A stretch of 45,141 nucleotides of DNA, taken from the NCBI GenBank assembly GCA_045634005.1, contig JAZQZL010000076.1, forward strand, positions 1 through 45,141. The letters are read 5' to 3'. Each line of letters begins with the position of its first letter. Position 1 is the stretch's first letter. The translations under genes were made by a program, and so were the position numbers. The notes under the pieces were generated by a model that saw only the letters and a program-made list of their open reading frames with translations, had not been told where the DNA came from and searched no databases. Source of the DNA: Flemingiibacterium sp045634005 (GTDB taxonomy: Bacteria > Bacillota > Clostridia > Oscillospirales > CAG-272). Shown piece after piece: positions 33,356-41,393 of the stretch.

Positions 33356-35869
33356 TTACTCTGTTTCGGTGGTATTCTCCGTTTCCACCTCGGATCCTGC
33401 TTCGGATTCAACCTCGGCATTTTTCGCCCTGTTCTCCTCATCAAGATCGATGAACGCAAGATCTCTGATATCGTAGTTCTTATTGAACTCTATCGCCGCG
33501 TCGCCGTTGAACTTAAGCTCGAATTCGGTATCCTCGTTAACGGTTATGATAAACTCAAACTTTGTCCAAGCGTTCGTGAGCTTGACACTTGCAACCCTAG
33601 TTCCGTCAAACCAGATTCTGTTCTGCGTAGTTTCTCCGCTTACAGGGGTGCGCATCACGCAGGAGAGCTTATACGTTCCGGCTGCAAGAGTTATGCCGGG
33701 AGCATATACGAAAGCATCGGAGCTCTTTGTTATGTTGGACATAGAGAGGTAAGGCTTGCCGTCATCGTTGATAGTAAGAGTTGCGCCCTCGGGAATATCC
33801 CAGATCTCAAGGCCTTCCTCCGTGGTAGCATCAGCGATGATATTGGTGTATACGAATCCTCTCTTCTTAAGAAGGAGAGCCATCATAATACCCACGTTCG
33901 GTGCGGTGAATTTTTCGCGCTTAGCTACGATCGTGATATTGCCTATAGCTACGGCTGCGCCGTCGCCGACGGACACCGTAATGCTCGAAAGCTTGGTACG
34001 GCTTTCAACTGCAAGCTCTACCGTGGCAGGCGACTTTGCCGTTCCAACGGTAACCGTCTCGCCGATAGCAATACTGTCGTTCTCTGCCGTTGCGATAAGC
34101 TTAACGCTCTGCTCGCCTTCGGTTGCACCGAAGGTTCCGCTTACAACGTATGTACCCGGATCAAGCCAAATCTCCTTTGCACTTGCATCGTAGGTGAAAT
34201 CGGTACCGCCTGCAGCAGGTACCAGCATAAACTCGGTAAGATTGCCGTAAACCTTGAGATTGGAGGAGTTTCTTATCGGGAATTTCCAAAATGCGGGAGT
34301 AACCGTCTTATCGTATTCGCCGTATGCAAGAACAACGTTGTCAGGGTTTTCCGTCTCATACATAGCTATACCGCGAAAATCCCACTCGACCCAATCCCTT
34401 GTGTTAGGGAAGATCGCCAACGTTGCCGTGCTGTTAACAGTATCCGGGAAAGAGAACGTATACTTGAACTCGCACCATTCGCCGCTTGTGGGAATGTTGC
34501 TGTAGAAGGACGTGTATTTAGTTCCGTCTACGTAAATAACGGTTTCCATCGCCTTGCCGGGATTTGTGCACAATTCACTCTGACGGACCTTTACAACGAT
34601 AGTATACATCTTGCCAAGCTCACAGAGCGAGGTGCTGTAAAGCTCAATATGCTTGAAGCCTGCGCCCTGTCCCTGGAGGCGGCAGTAAGCGTAGTTCTTG
34701 CTGTCGTCTATAACAATATCAGCATCAACATCGTCTGCACTCCAGAATGCAATGCTGTCAGCTCTTGCCACAGTTACGCCGCGTTGGATATTGGAGGTTG
34801 CCTTGCTGTCGCCGATAAGCTCAACGCAGGCAAAGCCAAGATTCTTGAATCTGATTTCAGCAGCCTCCGAGGAGGTATCCTTACTCCAATCAAACGTAAG
34901 CGCGGAAAGCGTGGTTTCCTCGGTGACGGTAAGCGAGAATTTTACGGCCGTTTCCTCGTCGGAAACAGCGGTTACAGTAGCATCGGTAACACCGACAGTC
35001 ATCGCTGTGTCGTTTACCTTAACACCGACGGACGCAGAGCCTGCATCGGTGAAGAATGTTCCGGTGAACTCATATACACCGGGAAGGAGCTTAACGTCGT
35101 CAATATCGTATGTAGCCGTCGCAGAGTCAACGGAAGCCTCCATCCACTCCTTGTAAACGTATGAATACGTTCCGTTGGCGGAGAAGATGTGCGAGCCCCA
35201 CTTAACGTCGTATGCGACGCTTGCAACCCATTCCTTCACAGTAGACCAAGTATCACTCGCGCTGTCGTACTTTTCAACCGCGAAGCGGGAAATATCAATA
35301 ACAGCGGGCGAAGAATAACGCGGCATATAGTAGTGAAGCTCTGCCGTATCAACTGTCGAGGGAGCGGTAAAGGGAATGTAGTAATCCGCAAACTCGGAGG
35401 TTACGGAGATCTTACCGCTGAGGGTAGTTCCGTTAACGAAATACGTCGAGGTATAGTCGGAGCCGAGCGGGTCGCCCGTGATCCAGTCCTTACCCTTGTT
35501 TCTCGTGGTATCGGTGCCGTCGCGAAGACCGAGCACAAAACCGTTCACAGCGGAATCAGCGTTCTTTCTTGCGTTTATCGCAATTCTGTAGGACTCGTCC
35601 TTTGTAAGCGAGATTCCCTCCAGAAGGTGCGACGTCCACTGGGATATATTCCACATATGCACGTCTCTTGTTACAAACGGAGCGTACGATTCCTTAAGAG
35701 CGGTTACGTTACTGCTCCAATCGTCTGTGCTCTTGGTTTCGACGGTGGCGACGTCGCCTTTTTTCATCGAAGAAAGCTCGGCGCCTGCGGCGGATACAGC
35801 TATCGCGGGAAGGCTTGTAAGCGCAAGGACAGCCGCCATAATCATCGAGATTACTCTTGTTTTTTTCAT
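33356..35869 (-). CDS. Secreted multi-module protein, paralogue 2 (shorter)
   Basis: 837 residues from the ATG at 35869 (MKKTRVISMIMAAVLALTSL) behind GAAAGAGAGAACCG; earlier in-frame codons overlap the leader hairpins. Signal peptide about 1-28. It has the same order as paralogue 1: module with 'LLPGVYEFTGTFFTD' (about 275), module with 'DPGTYVVSGTF' (about 575), the motif APNVGIMMALLLKK at about 655 and one CBM-like module. It then ends in an acidic tail (SEAGSEVETENTTETE) where the other two have the acidic linker and a further module. The tail looks like a linker with the final module lost. No anchor or catalytic motif is visible. Confidence 0.85.
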   Translation of the reverse strand: MKKTRVISMIMAAVLALTSLPAIAVSAAGAELSSMKKGDVATVETKSTDDWSSNVTALKESYAPFVTRDVHMWNISQWTSHLLEGISLTKDESYRIAINARKNADSAVNGFVLGLRDGTDTTRNKGKDWITGDPLGSDYTSTYFVNGTTLSGKISVTSEFADYYIPFTAPSTVDTAELHYYMPRYSSPAVIDISRFAVEKYDSASDTWSTVKEWVASVAYDVKWGSHIFSANGTYSYVYKEWMEASVDSATATYDIDDVKLLPGVYEFTGTFFTDAGSASVGVKVNDTAMTVGVTDATVTAVSDEETAVKFSLTVTEETTLSALTFDWSKDTSSEAAEIRFKNLGFACVELIGDSKATSNIQRGVTVARADSIAFWSADDVDADIVIDDSKNYAYCRLQGQGAGFKHIELYSTSLCELGKMYTIVVKVRQSELCTNPGKAMETVIYVDGTKYTSFYSNIPTSGEWCEFKYTFSFPDTVNSTATLAIFPNTRDWVEWDFRGIAMYETENPDNVVLAYGEYDKTVTPAFWKFPIRNSSNLKVYGNLTEFMLVPAAGGTDFTYDASAKEIWLDPGTYVVSGTFGATEGEQSVKLIATAENDSIAIGETVTVGTAKSPATVELAVESRTKLSSITVSVGDGAAVAIGNITIVAKREKFTAPNVGIMMALLLKKRGFVYTNIIADATTEEGLEIWDIPEGATLTINDDGKPYLSMSNITKSSDAFVYAPGITLAAGTYKLSCVMRTPVSGETTQNRIWFDGTRVASVKLTNAWTKFEFIITVNEDTEFELKFNGDAAIEFNKNYDIRDLAFIDLDEENRAKNAEVESEAGSEVETENTTETE

Positions 35870-35895
35870 TACGGTTCTCTCTTTCAAAAGATTTT

Positions 35896-35922
35896 GCGAC
35901 AAAGGTCGCTGCACAAATGTGC
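35896..35922 (-). promoter_or_regulatory. Tandem leader hairpins of paralogue 2
   Basis: GCGAC-AAAG-GTCGC (35896-35909) and the palindrome GCACAAATGTGC (35911-35922) stand side by side between the -10 and the ribosome binding site. Confidence 0.45.
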
Positions 35923-35930
35923 TTGTTACA

Positions 35931-35959
35931 ATTATACCACCGTTGCATTGTTATGTCAA
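35931..35959 (-). promoter_or_regulatory. Promoter of paralogue 2
   Basis: TTGACA (35954-35959) and TATAAT (35931-35936) with a 17-base spacer: perfect consensus. Confidence 0.75.
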
Positions 35960-36052
35960 CGAATGCTCGAACGAATAAATTTCGATATGAGTTTTTCGTT
36001 TTTTCGCACAAACACCGCCCGATTTTTTGTGCACATCGACAAGCCAAAAAAC

Positions 36053-36076
36053 ACCGCGCGGCGTATGCCGCGCGGT
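36053..36076 (-). terminator. Terminator of secreted paralogue 3
   Basis: ACCGCGCGGC (36053-36062) pairs with GCCGCGCGGT (36067-36076) around GTAT; the minus-strand tail is GTTTTTTGG. The same GTAT loop and CGGC core recur in the terminator of paralogue 2. Confidence 0.85.
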
Positions 36077-36097
36077 ACGATCTTGAGCTAAATCAAA

Positions 36098-37882
36098 TCA
36101 GCCAATGTTGTATACGATGATGTTGGATACGTCGTAATCCTGAATGAAGCTTCCGTCAGGACCGCCGAAGAACTTAACGGTAAACTCGGTGGGAGCACCA
36201 ACGGTGAACTGACCGGACATTGTAGCCCAGCTGTCAGTGTACCATACATTACCAACGGTAACCTCGTTGTTGATAATAGCGCGAACCATCGTCTTATCAC
36301 CCTTTATTGCGGCACGAACGTCTGCAGTAAAGTAGTAGGTACCGGGCTCAAGAGTTACGCCGGGCTTGTAGGTGAAGCCCTTATGGTTAACGGTGATATC
36401 TCTCATCGCAAGGTAGAGGTTGCCGCCCTGGCTCTTAACGGCGAGGGACTGATCGTCGATAACCCACTTATCGGTTCCAACGTCGTTAAATACATCGGGA
36501 GCGAGCGAGCCTTCAACTGCCGCGAGAACTACTTCCTCGTTGCCGTTGTCAACATATTCCTTCTTAACCTCAGGCTTGGGCTCTTCCTTTTCCTCTACTT
36601 CGGGTTCGTCAGACGGAACGTAGTTGGGATCCTCATTGAGGTAGTAGAGCTTGATACCGCTTACATCGTAAGGCTGCTTGAAGCTCTGGTCGGGACCGCC
36701 GAAGAACTTAACAACAAGATCAGTAGCCTCGGTTACAGTGAATGTACCGCCAACGGTAAGCCAGTTGTTATCAAGCCATACGTTACCGAAGGTCTTGTCG
36801 CCGATTACGGCACGAACCATAGTCTTTACACCCTTAGTAGCAGAACGGAAGCTTACGGTAAACTTATAGTCACCGGGCTGGAGGTTCATACCGGGAGTGT
36901 AGGTGAAGGTGTCAAGGTTGCGCTCCATGCCCTTCATAGAGATGTACGAGGTACCCTCTTCAGGCTGGGTAGCAGTAAGAGTGCAGTTGCCGGGAACAGT
37001 CCAATAGCTGGTTCCAACGTCCATGAATACCTTATCGAGAAGGTTAGTATACTCAAATCTCGGACCCTTCTTGAGAAGGAGAGCCATCATAATACCAACG
37101 TTGGGAGCGGTGAACTTGGGAGCCTTTTCAGCAATCTTGATGTCGCCAACGTAAACCTTGCCGTCTACGATTACGGAAATTGCAGAAAGCTTGGTGGTGT
37201 TTTCGATCTCGATCTCAACAGTTACAGGAGACTTGGTTGCGCCAACGGTGACTTCCTCGCCGGTTGCGGTAGTACCGTCTGCCGCAGTAACGCCAAGCTG
37301 AACGTTAGCCGAACCGCTTGCTGCTGCGAAGTTACCGGTTACAACGTAGGTGCCGGGAGCAAGAGTGATGTCCTTGTTGGTTGCATCGTATGCGAAGGTG
37401 GATCCGTCAGCATCGGGAGCGAGCGAAAGCTCGGTCTCGCCTACAGCCTTCTGAGTATCGTAGTTGGACTTAGGCATTACCCACTCACTGGGAGCAAGCT
37501 TTTCGTCGTATACGCCGTATGCAATAACGTCGTTGCCGTCTGCATCGGTGATCTTAATGCCGCGGAAATCCCAGTCGGTGCAACGTCTGTCATAGGTAGC
37601 GCCGGTTTCGGGATTTGTTCCGTCGAAGCCAACGTGGATCTTAAAGTCCTTGGTAAGTGTGCAATCAGCAGGAATGGTGAACGAGCCGGTAAGCTCGGTG
37701 AATTCGGTGGGAATAGTGGTAAACGTCGTGGTGTGGATCGGGTTAGCTGCTGCAGAGGAGTTACCGTTATCACTTACGTTAACAGAGAGACTCGAAGCGT
37801 GATCCTCTGTGTCGGGGTTCTCTCTCAATAAGGATAGTATATGTATACATCTTGCCTGCCTGGCAGGGAGAATCGGGATCAT
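36098..37882 (-). CDS. Secreted paralogue 3, C-terminal part (separated by frameshift)
   Basis: This frame carries the last two thirds of paralogue 3. Real homology starts near 37822 (RENPDTEDHASSLSV); the preceding codons up to 37882 are out of frame with the family. It holds the second beta-rich module ('APGTYVVTGNFAAASG'), the motif APNVGIMMALLLKK, a CBM-like module, an acidic linker (EVEEKEEPKPEVKKEY) and a final CBM-like module ending DVSNIIVYNIG. Order and length match paralogue 1. There is no ribosome binding site or promoter for this part, so it would be expressed only if the frame is restored. Joined with the frame at 37779-39095 the gene would give about 999 residues. Confidence 0.75.
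   Translation of the reverse strand: MIPILPARQARCIHILSLLRENPDTEDHASSLSVNVSDNGNSSAAANPIHTTTFTTIPTEFTELTGSFTIPADCTLTKDFKIHVGFDGTNPETGATYDRRCTDWDFRGIKITDADGNDVIAYGVYDEKLAPSEWVMPKSNYDTQKAVGETELSLAPDADGSTFAYDATNKDITLAPGTYVVTGNFAAASGSANVQLGVTAADGTTATGEEVTVGATKSPVTVEIEIENTTKLSAISVIVDGKVYVGDIKIAEKAPKFTAPNVGIMMALLLKKGPRFEYTNLLDKVFMDVGTSYWTVPGNCTLTATQPEEGTSYISMKGMERNLDTFTYTPGMNLQPGDYKFTVSFRSATKGVKTMVRAVIGDKTFGNVWLDNNWLTVGGTFTVTEATDLVVKFFGGPDQSFKQPYDVSGIKLYYLNEDPNYVPSDEPEVEEKEEPKPEVKKEYVDNGNEEVVLAAVEGSLAPDVFNDVGTDKWVIDDQSLAVKSQGGNLYLAMRDITVNHKGFTYKPGVTLEPGTYYFTADVRAAIKGDKTMVRAIINNEVTVGNVWYTDSWATMSGQFTVGAPTEFTVKFFGGPDGSFIQDYDVSNIIVYNIG
36495..36538. repeat. 44-base block identical to 30569-30612
   Basis: Second copy of the identical block, in the linker/final-module junction of paralogue 3. 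Confidence 0.85.
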
Positions 37883-39095
37883 CGGGAGTGTAAACTCTTA
37901 CTCTCGCCATCGAGTAGCCATCGCCGCGAACGGTCATCGCAACGTAGTTCTTGCTATTGTCGATTTCAACGCTTGCACCTGCATCATCTGCAGACCAGAA
38001 AGCAATGCTCTCTGCGGTAGCAACAACGGTACCGCGCTTGATGCTTGCGTTTTTGCCTGCGTTACCGGTGAGCTCTACGCACTTAAAGGAAAGGTCGGAG
38101 AGCACAAGCTTGGTTGCAGCGCCGTTAACGGTCCAAGCAAGGCCGAGCGTTTCGAGAGTGGTTTCTTCCTCAACGTTGAGCATGTAGTAAACGGTGGTTG
38201 CATTGGTGTCAATGGTAAGCTCGGTAGTGGTGGTGGAACCAACGTTCATCACAGTGTCATTGAGCTTTGCGGAAAGTGCGATGCTGTCAGCGTCGGTGCT
38301 GAACGTACCGGTAAGCTGATATACACCGGGAAGGAGAGTTGCGTCAGCAACGTCGTAGGTTGCACCCGTTGCTGCGGTTACGTCAGCGCCAAGGTAGGTG
38401 TTGCCGTGGTAGGTCTGACCGAAGGTGCTGATTGCGCTCCAATTCTTGTTTGCGGAATCGGTAGAGAACTGACCCCAAGAGTAAACAACGTTGCTCGGGT
38501 TAGCAGCCTCGTAAACAATAATGCCTGCAACACCGATAGGTGCATACACGGAACCAACGCCTCCGCCTTCGTGGAGACGAAGCGACCAAGTCTTGTCTGT
38601 GCCGGTAGGAACAGTAAACGTGATGCTGTATTCAGTAGGAGTTGTGGTAAGATTAGCAACATTAATACTGTGACGTGTGCCGAGATATCCGGTTCCCGAG
38701 CCCAGGGAGTGAATCATATAAAGAATGTTGGTAGAATCCCACTTGGTTGCGGTGGAAATCGGCTTGGCAGCAGCAAAGGTTGCATCGGGAGTACGAGCTG
38801 CAAGCTTTGCAACGTACTCGGTGCCTGCGGTAACGAGGTTGTTAGCTTCGCCGGGCTTATAGAGCCGAATGAGGAAGGAGTCGTATCCGCCGCCGCGAAT
38901 CCAAGCAGAAGCGTAGGACTCGTCGTAAGCCGCGATACCCGTCCAGTTATCAGCCTTATTCGGGATAGCGATCTTGTCGCCCTTTTCCATAGCCGCAGGA
39001 GCTGCATCAGCCACGACTGCGGTTGCCATCAGCGGAAGGCTTGTGAAAACAAGCGCTACTGCCATAAGCAAAGAAAGAAGTCTTGTCTTTTTCAT
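37779..39095 (-). CDS. Secreted paralogue 3, N-terminal part (ends at frameshift)
   Basis: The frame starts at the ATG at 39095 (MKKTRLLSLLMAVALVFTSL) with a signal peptide of about 30 residues, then one full beta-rich module ('LLPGVYQLTGTFSTDADS') and the start of the second (AGKMYTYTILI). Family similarity stops at 37827, after which 16 codons of unrelated residues lead to a stop. The break is at the run GAGAGAGA (37819-37826): adding one GA, or removing one base, restores the frame into the 36098-37882 part. It is either a genuine inactivation or phase-variable slippage, or a sequencing or assembly error. GTGAGAAACG precedes the ATG. Confidence 0.78.
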   Translation of the reverse strand: MKKTRLLSLLMAVALVFTSLPLMATAVVADAAPAAMEKGDKIAIPNKADNWTGIAAYDESYASAWIRGGGYDSFLIRLYKPGEANNLVTAGTEYVAKLAARTPDATFAAAKPISTATKWDSTNILYMIHSLGSGTGYLGTRHSINVANLTTTPTEYSITFTVPTGTDKTWSLRLHEGGGVGSVYAPIGVAGIIVYEAANPSNVVYSWGQFSTDSANKNWSAISTFGQTYHGNTYLGADVTAATGATYDVADATLLPGVYQLTGTFSTDADSIALSAKLNDTVMNVGSTTTTELTIDTNATTVYYMLNVEEETTLETLGLAWTVNGAATKLVLSDLSFKCVELTGNAGKNASIKRGTVVATAESIAFWSADDAGASVEIDNSKNYVAMTVRGDGYSMARVRVYTPDDPDSPCQAGKMYTYTILIEREPRHRGSRFESLC

Positions 39096-39120
39096 AAAAC
39101 GTTTCTCACTTTCTTGTATT

Positions 39121-39141
39121 TGCGGTCAGTTTATGGCCGCA
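39121..39141 (-). promoter_or_regulatory. Leader hairpin of paralogue 3
   Basis: TGCGGTCA pairs with TGGCCGCA (one G-U pair) around GTTTA, between promoter and ribosome binding site. Confidence 0.45.
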
Positions 39142-39154
39142 TTATTACGAGAAT

Positions 39155-39183
39155 ATTATATCATATTAACGCAAAACCGTCAA
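39155..39183 (-). promoter_or_regulatory. Promoter of paralogue 3
   Basis: TTGACG (39178-39183) and TATAAT (39155-39160) with a 17-base spacer. In the rest of the gap to pepF (39184-39396) I see no gene or further structure. Confidence 0.75.
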
Positions 39184-39396
39184 CCGAAATTCACAACTTT
39201 TTCGCGTTTCTGTGAACTTTGGAGTTTTGCCTAAAAAAGGGCAGATAAATTCCGCAAAAAGCACAATAAACCCTCGATTTTCTTGCAATTTTGGGACATA
39301 GTTTTCAGCATTCGGACATATTGAAAAATACGCTACATATGTGACGGTGTGATATTCGTGCGAAGTTAACACACGTTCATCAAAAAGAGAAAAAAC

Positions 39397-39421
39397 GCAC
39401 CCGTCCAAAACGGACGGGTGC
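39397..39421 (-). terminator. Terminator of pepF
   Basis: GCACCCGTCC (39397-39406) pairs with GGACGGGTGC (39412-39421); on the minus strand it is followed by GTTTTTTCTC. Between it and the gene stands an imperfect direct repeat of GGTGCAATA-TATC. Confidence 0.85.
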
Positions 39422-39442
39422 AATATTATCGGTGCAATACTA

Positions 39443-41221
39443 TCAGTCAAGCGACTCGAACTCAACAAGTGCGTTTTCAAACGACTTCATACAAGCCTCA
39501 AACGCATCGGTCTTCGTCAAATCAACGCCTGCGAGCTTCAAAAGCTCAACGGGACTGTCGCTGCCGCCCGACGAAAGGAACTTAAAGTAATCGTCAACCG
39601 CCGGCTGTCCCTCGGAGAGGATACGCTCTGCGATAGATACCGCAGAGATGATACCCGTCGCGTACTTGTAAACGTAGAAGCCGCGATAGAGGTGCGGTAT
39701 GCGCGCCCACTCGTAAGCGATCTCGGGGTCGGACACAACGTGGGGGCCGTAGTACTTCTTGTTAAGGTCGAGATATACCTCGCAAAGCGCGTCCTTGGTA
39801 AGCGGCTTGCCCTTCTCCGCCATATCGTGCGAGATATACTCAAACTCCGCGAACTGCGTCTGACGGAAAAGCGTGCCCTTGAGCGTGTCCATATAGTACG
39901 AGAGGAGATATTTCTTTAATTTCACGTCGTCGGTGGTGGCGAGAAGATGTTTTATGAGAAGTATCTCGTTTACGGTACTTGCCACCTCGGCAACGAATAT
40001 CTTGTAACCCGATTTTTCCTGCGGCTGTGTGCGCTGGGAGAAGTAGGAGTGCATGGCGTGACCAAGCTCGTGAGCTATAGTGAACACGTTGCTTGTGGTC
40101 GGCTGATAGTTAAGAAGCACGTAGGGGTGCTTGAGTCCGTGTACGCTTATGCTGTACGCACCGCTGCGCTTACCTGCGGTTTCGCAGACGTCGATCCAAC
40201 GCTTGTCGTGCGCCTCGCATAGAAGCTTCGCGTACTCCTTGCCGAGCGGCTTAAGTCCCTCTTTGACTATCTTGTACGCTTCCTCGTAATCGACCTTTAT
40301 CTCAGCGTTCTCAACGAGCGAGGTGTAAACGTCGTACATATGAAGCTCCTTGTAACCAAGGATACGCTTACGGTTCTTGTAGTAGCGGTGCATTAAGTGA
40401 AGATTTGCGTGTACGCTACCCAGCAGGTTTTCGTAAACTATCTTGTCCACGTCCTCGGCGTGCATAGCCTTTGCAAGGCAGGAGTCGTGCTTGCGGGCGC
40501 GAGCGATGAAAACGTCCTTGTCAACGTTACCGACGTATGCGGCGGTTATCGTGTTGATAAGCCCGATGTACGCCTTGTAGTAGGCTTTGAATGCCGCCTT
40601 GCGAACACGTCTGTTCGGAGAGGAAAGCATAAGACCGTAAGAGCCGTGGGTAAGGGTGACCTTCTTGCCGTCAACGTTAATCGTCGGATACGGGAAGTCG
40701 GCGTTGTCAAGCATCGAGAACACCTGTCGCGGAACGTCGAAAACGCGGCTCTCCTGCGAGAGGATCTGCTCGGTTTCAAGCGAAAGCACGTGCGGCTTCT
40801 GCTTTATAATCTTACGAATGGTATAGTCGTAGTCAGAGAACTTCGGTTCTGCCGCAAACGCCTCGAGCGTTTCGGTCGGAAGCGCGGTCAGCTCGGGAGT
40901 TATAAACGCGATATTGCCCGAGAGCTTCATCTGAATCATATTCACGCGCGAGAGAAGCGCTGTGTAGGTCGAGTCGCGTGTATCCTCGTCGTGGCGCATA
41001 AACGCGTACACGGCGAGCTTATTGAGGTCAAGCTCTAACTCGCCGAGTCTTGTGAAGCATTCGAGCAGCATATCGGCATCGCCGAGCTTACCCTCGTACT
41101 TTTTGAAGTCGAGCTTTTTTTCAAGCTTTGCGTAAGTTTTTTCCCAAGCTTCGGGAGTTTCAAAAATATCCTCGACGCGCCATTTAAGATGCTCGGCGAC
41201 GTCTTTTCTTTCAAGTGCCAT
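39443..41221 (-). CDS. pepF: Oligoendopeptidase F (M3B metallopeptidase)
   Basis: 592 residues, the usual PepF length (about 600). The N-terminal helical region (LKWRVEDIFETPEAWEKTY) is typical of the family, and the zinc motif HELGHAMHSYFS (about residue 385) has the HExxH pair; the downstream glutamate ligand lies in VAEVASTVNEILL. The C-terminal helices include WARIPHLYRGFYVYKYATG, a substrate-binding segment conserved in M3 enzymes. It cleaves short peptides in the cytoplasm; no signal peptide is present. It has its own promoter, divergent from ilvB. Confidence 0.96.
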   Translation of the reverse strand: MALERKDVAEHLKWRVEDIFETPEAWEKTYAKLEKKLDFKKYEGKLGDADMLLECFTRLGELELDLNKLAVYAFMRHDEDTRDSTYTALLSRVNMIQMKLSGNIAFITPELTALPTETLEAFAAEPKFSDYDYTIRKIIKQKPHVLSLETEQILSQESRVFDVPRQVFSMLDNADFPYPTINVDGKKVTLTHGSYGLMLSSPNRRVRKAAFKAYYKAYIGLINTITAAYVGNVDKDVFIARARKHDSCLAKAMHAEDVDKIVYENLLGSVHANLHLMHRYYKNRKRILGYKELHMYDVYTSLVENAEIKVDYEEAYKIVKEGLKPLGKEYAKLLCEAHDKRWIDVCETAGKRSGAYSISVHGLKHPYVLLNYQPTTSNVFTIAHELGHAMHSYFSQRTQPQEKSGYKIFVAEVASTVNEILLIKHLLATTDDVKLKKYLLSYYMDTLKGTLFRQTQFAEFEYISHDMAEKGKPLTKDALCEVYLDLNKKYYGPHVVSDPEIAYEWARIPHLYRGFYVYKYATGIISAVSIAERILSEGQPAVDDYFKFLSSGGSDSPVELLKLAGVDLTKTDAFEACMKSFENALVEFESLD

Positions 41222-41253
41222 AGTGTAAACCTCCGTGTTTCATAGTTAAAGAT

Positions 41254-41282
41254 ATTATAACACAGCTCGCCAAAACTTTCAA
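41254..41282 (-). promoter_or_regulatory. Promoter of pepF
   Basis: TTGAAA (41277-41282) and TATAAT (41254-41259), spacing 17, on the minus strand; the ribosome binding site is GGAGG ten bases before the ATG. Confidence 0.7.
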
Positions 41283-41321
41283 GTGCTTTTGTGAATAAAT
41301 TGTAAAACCTATCCCCCTTGC

Positions 41322-41350
41322 TTGACACTATTATAATGCTATGGTACAAT
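41322..41350 (+). promoter_or_regulatory. Promoter of the ilvBN-leuA operon
   Basis: TTGACA (41322-41327) and TACAAT (41345-41350), spacing 17. Only about 44 bases separate the -10 from the ilvB start, leaving no room for a T-box or leader-peptide attenuator. Confidence 0.75.
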
Positions 41351-41393
41351 ATTTGTAAATATTTTATTAAATGCTAACGCTTGGAGGGATACG

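Noticed and set aside
37779..37882. Programmed ribosomal frameshift in paralogue 3
   Set aside because: No slippery heptamer or stimulating structure fits, the needed shift is +1, and the paralogues are unbroken; mutation, slippage or sequence error is simpler.
36383..39215. Plus-strand open frames of more than 460 codons opposite secreted paralogue 3
   Set aside because: They are antisense shadows; residue composition is cysteine- and valine-rich without pattern, and the minus-strand frames have signal peptides and family motifs.
41322..41393. T-box riboswitch before ilvB
   Set aside because: The leader is too short and has no T-box sequence or specifier hairpin.
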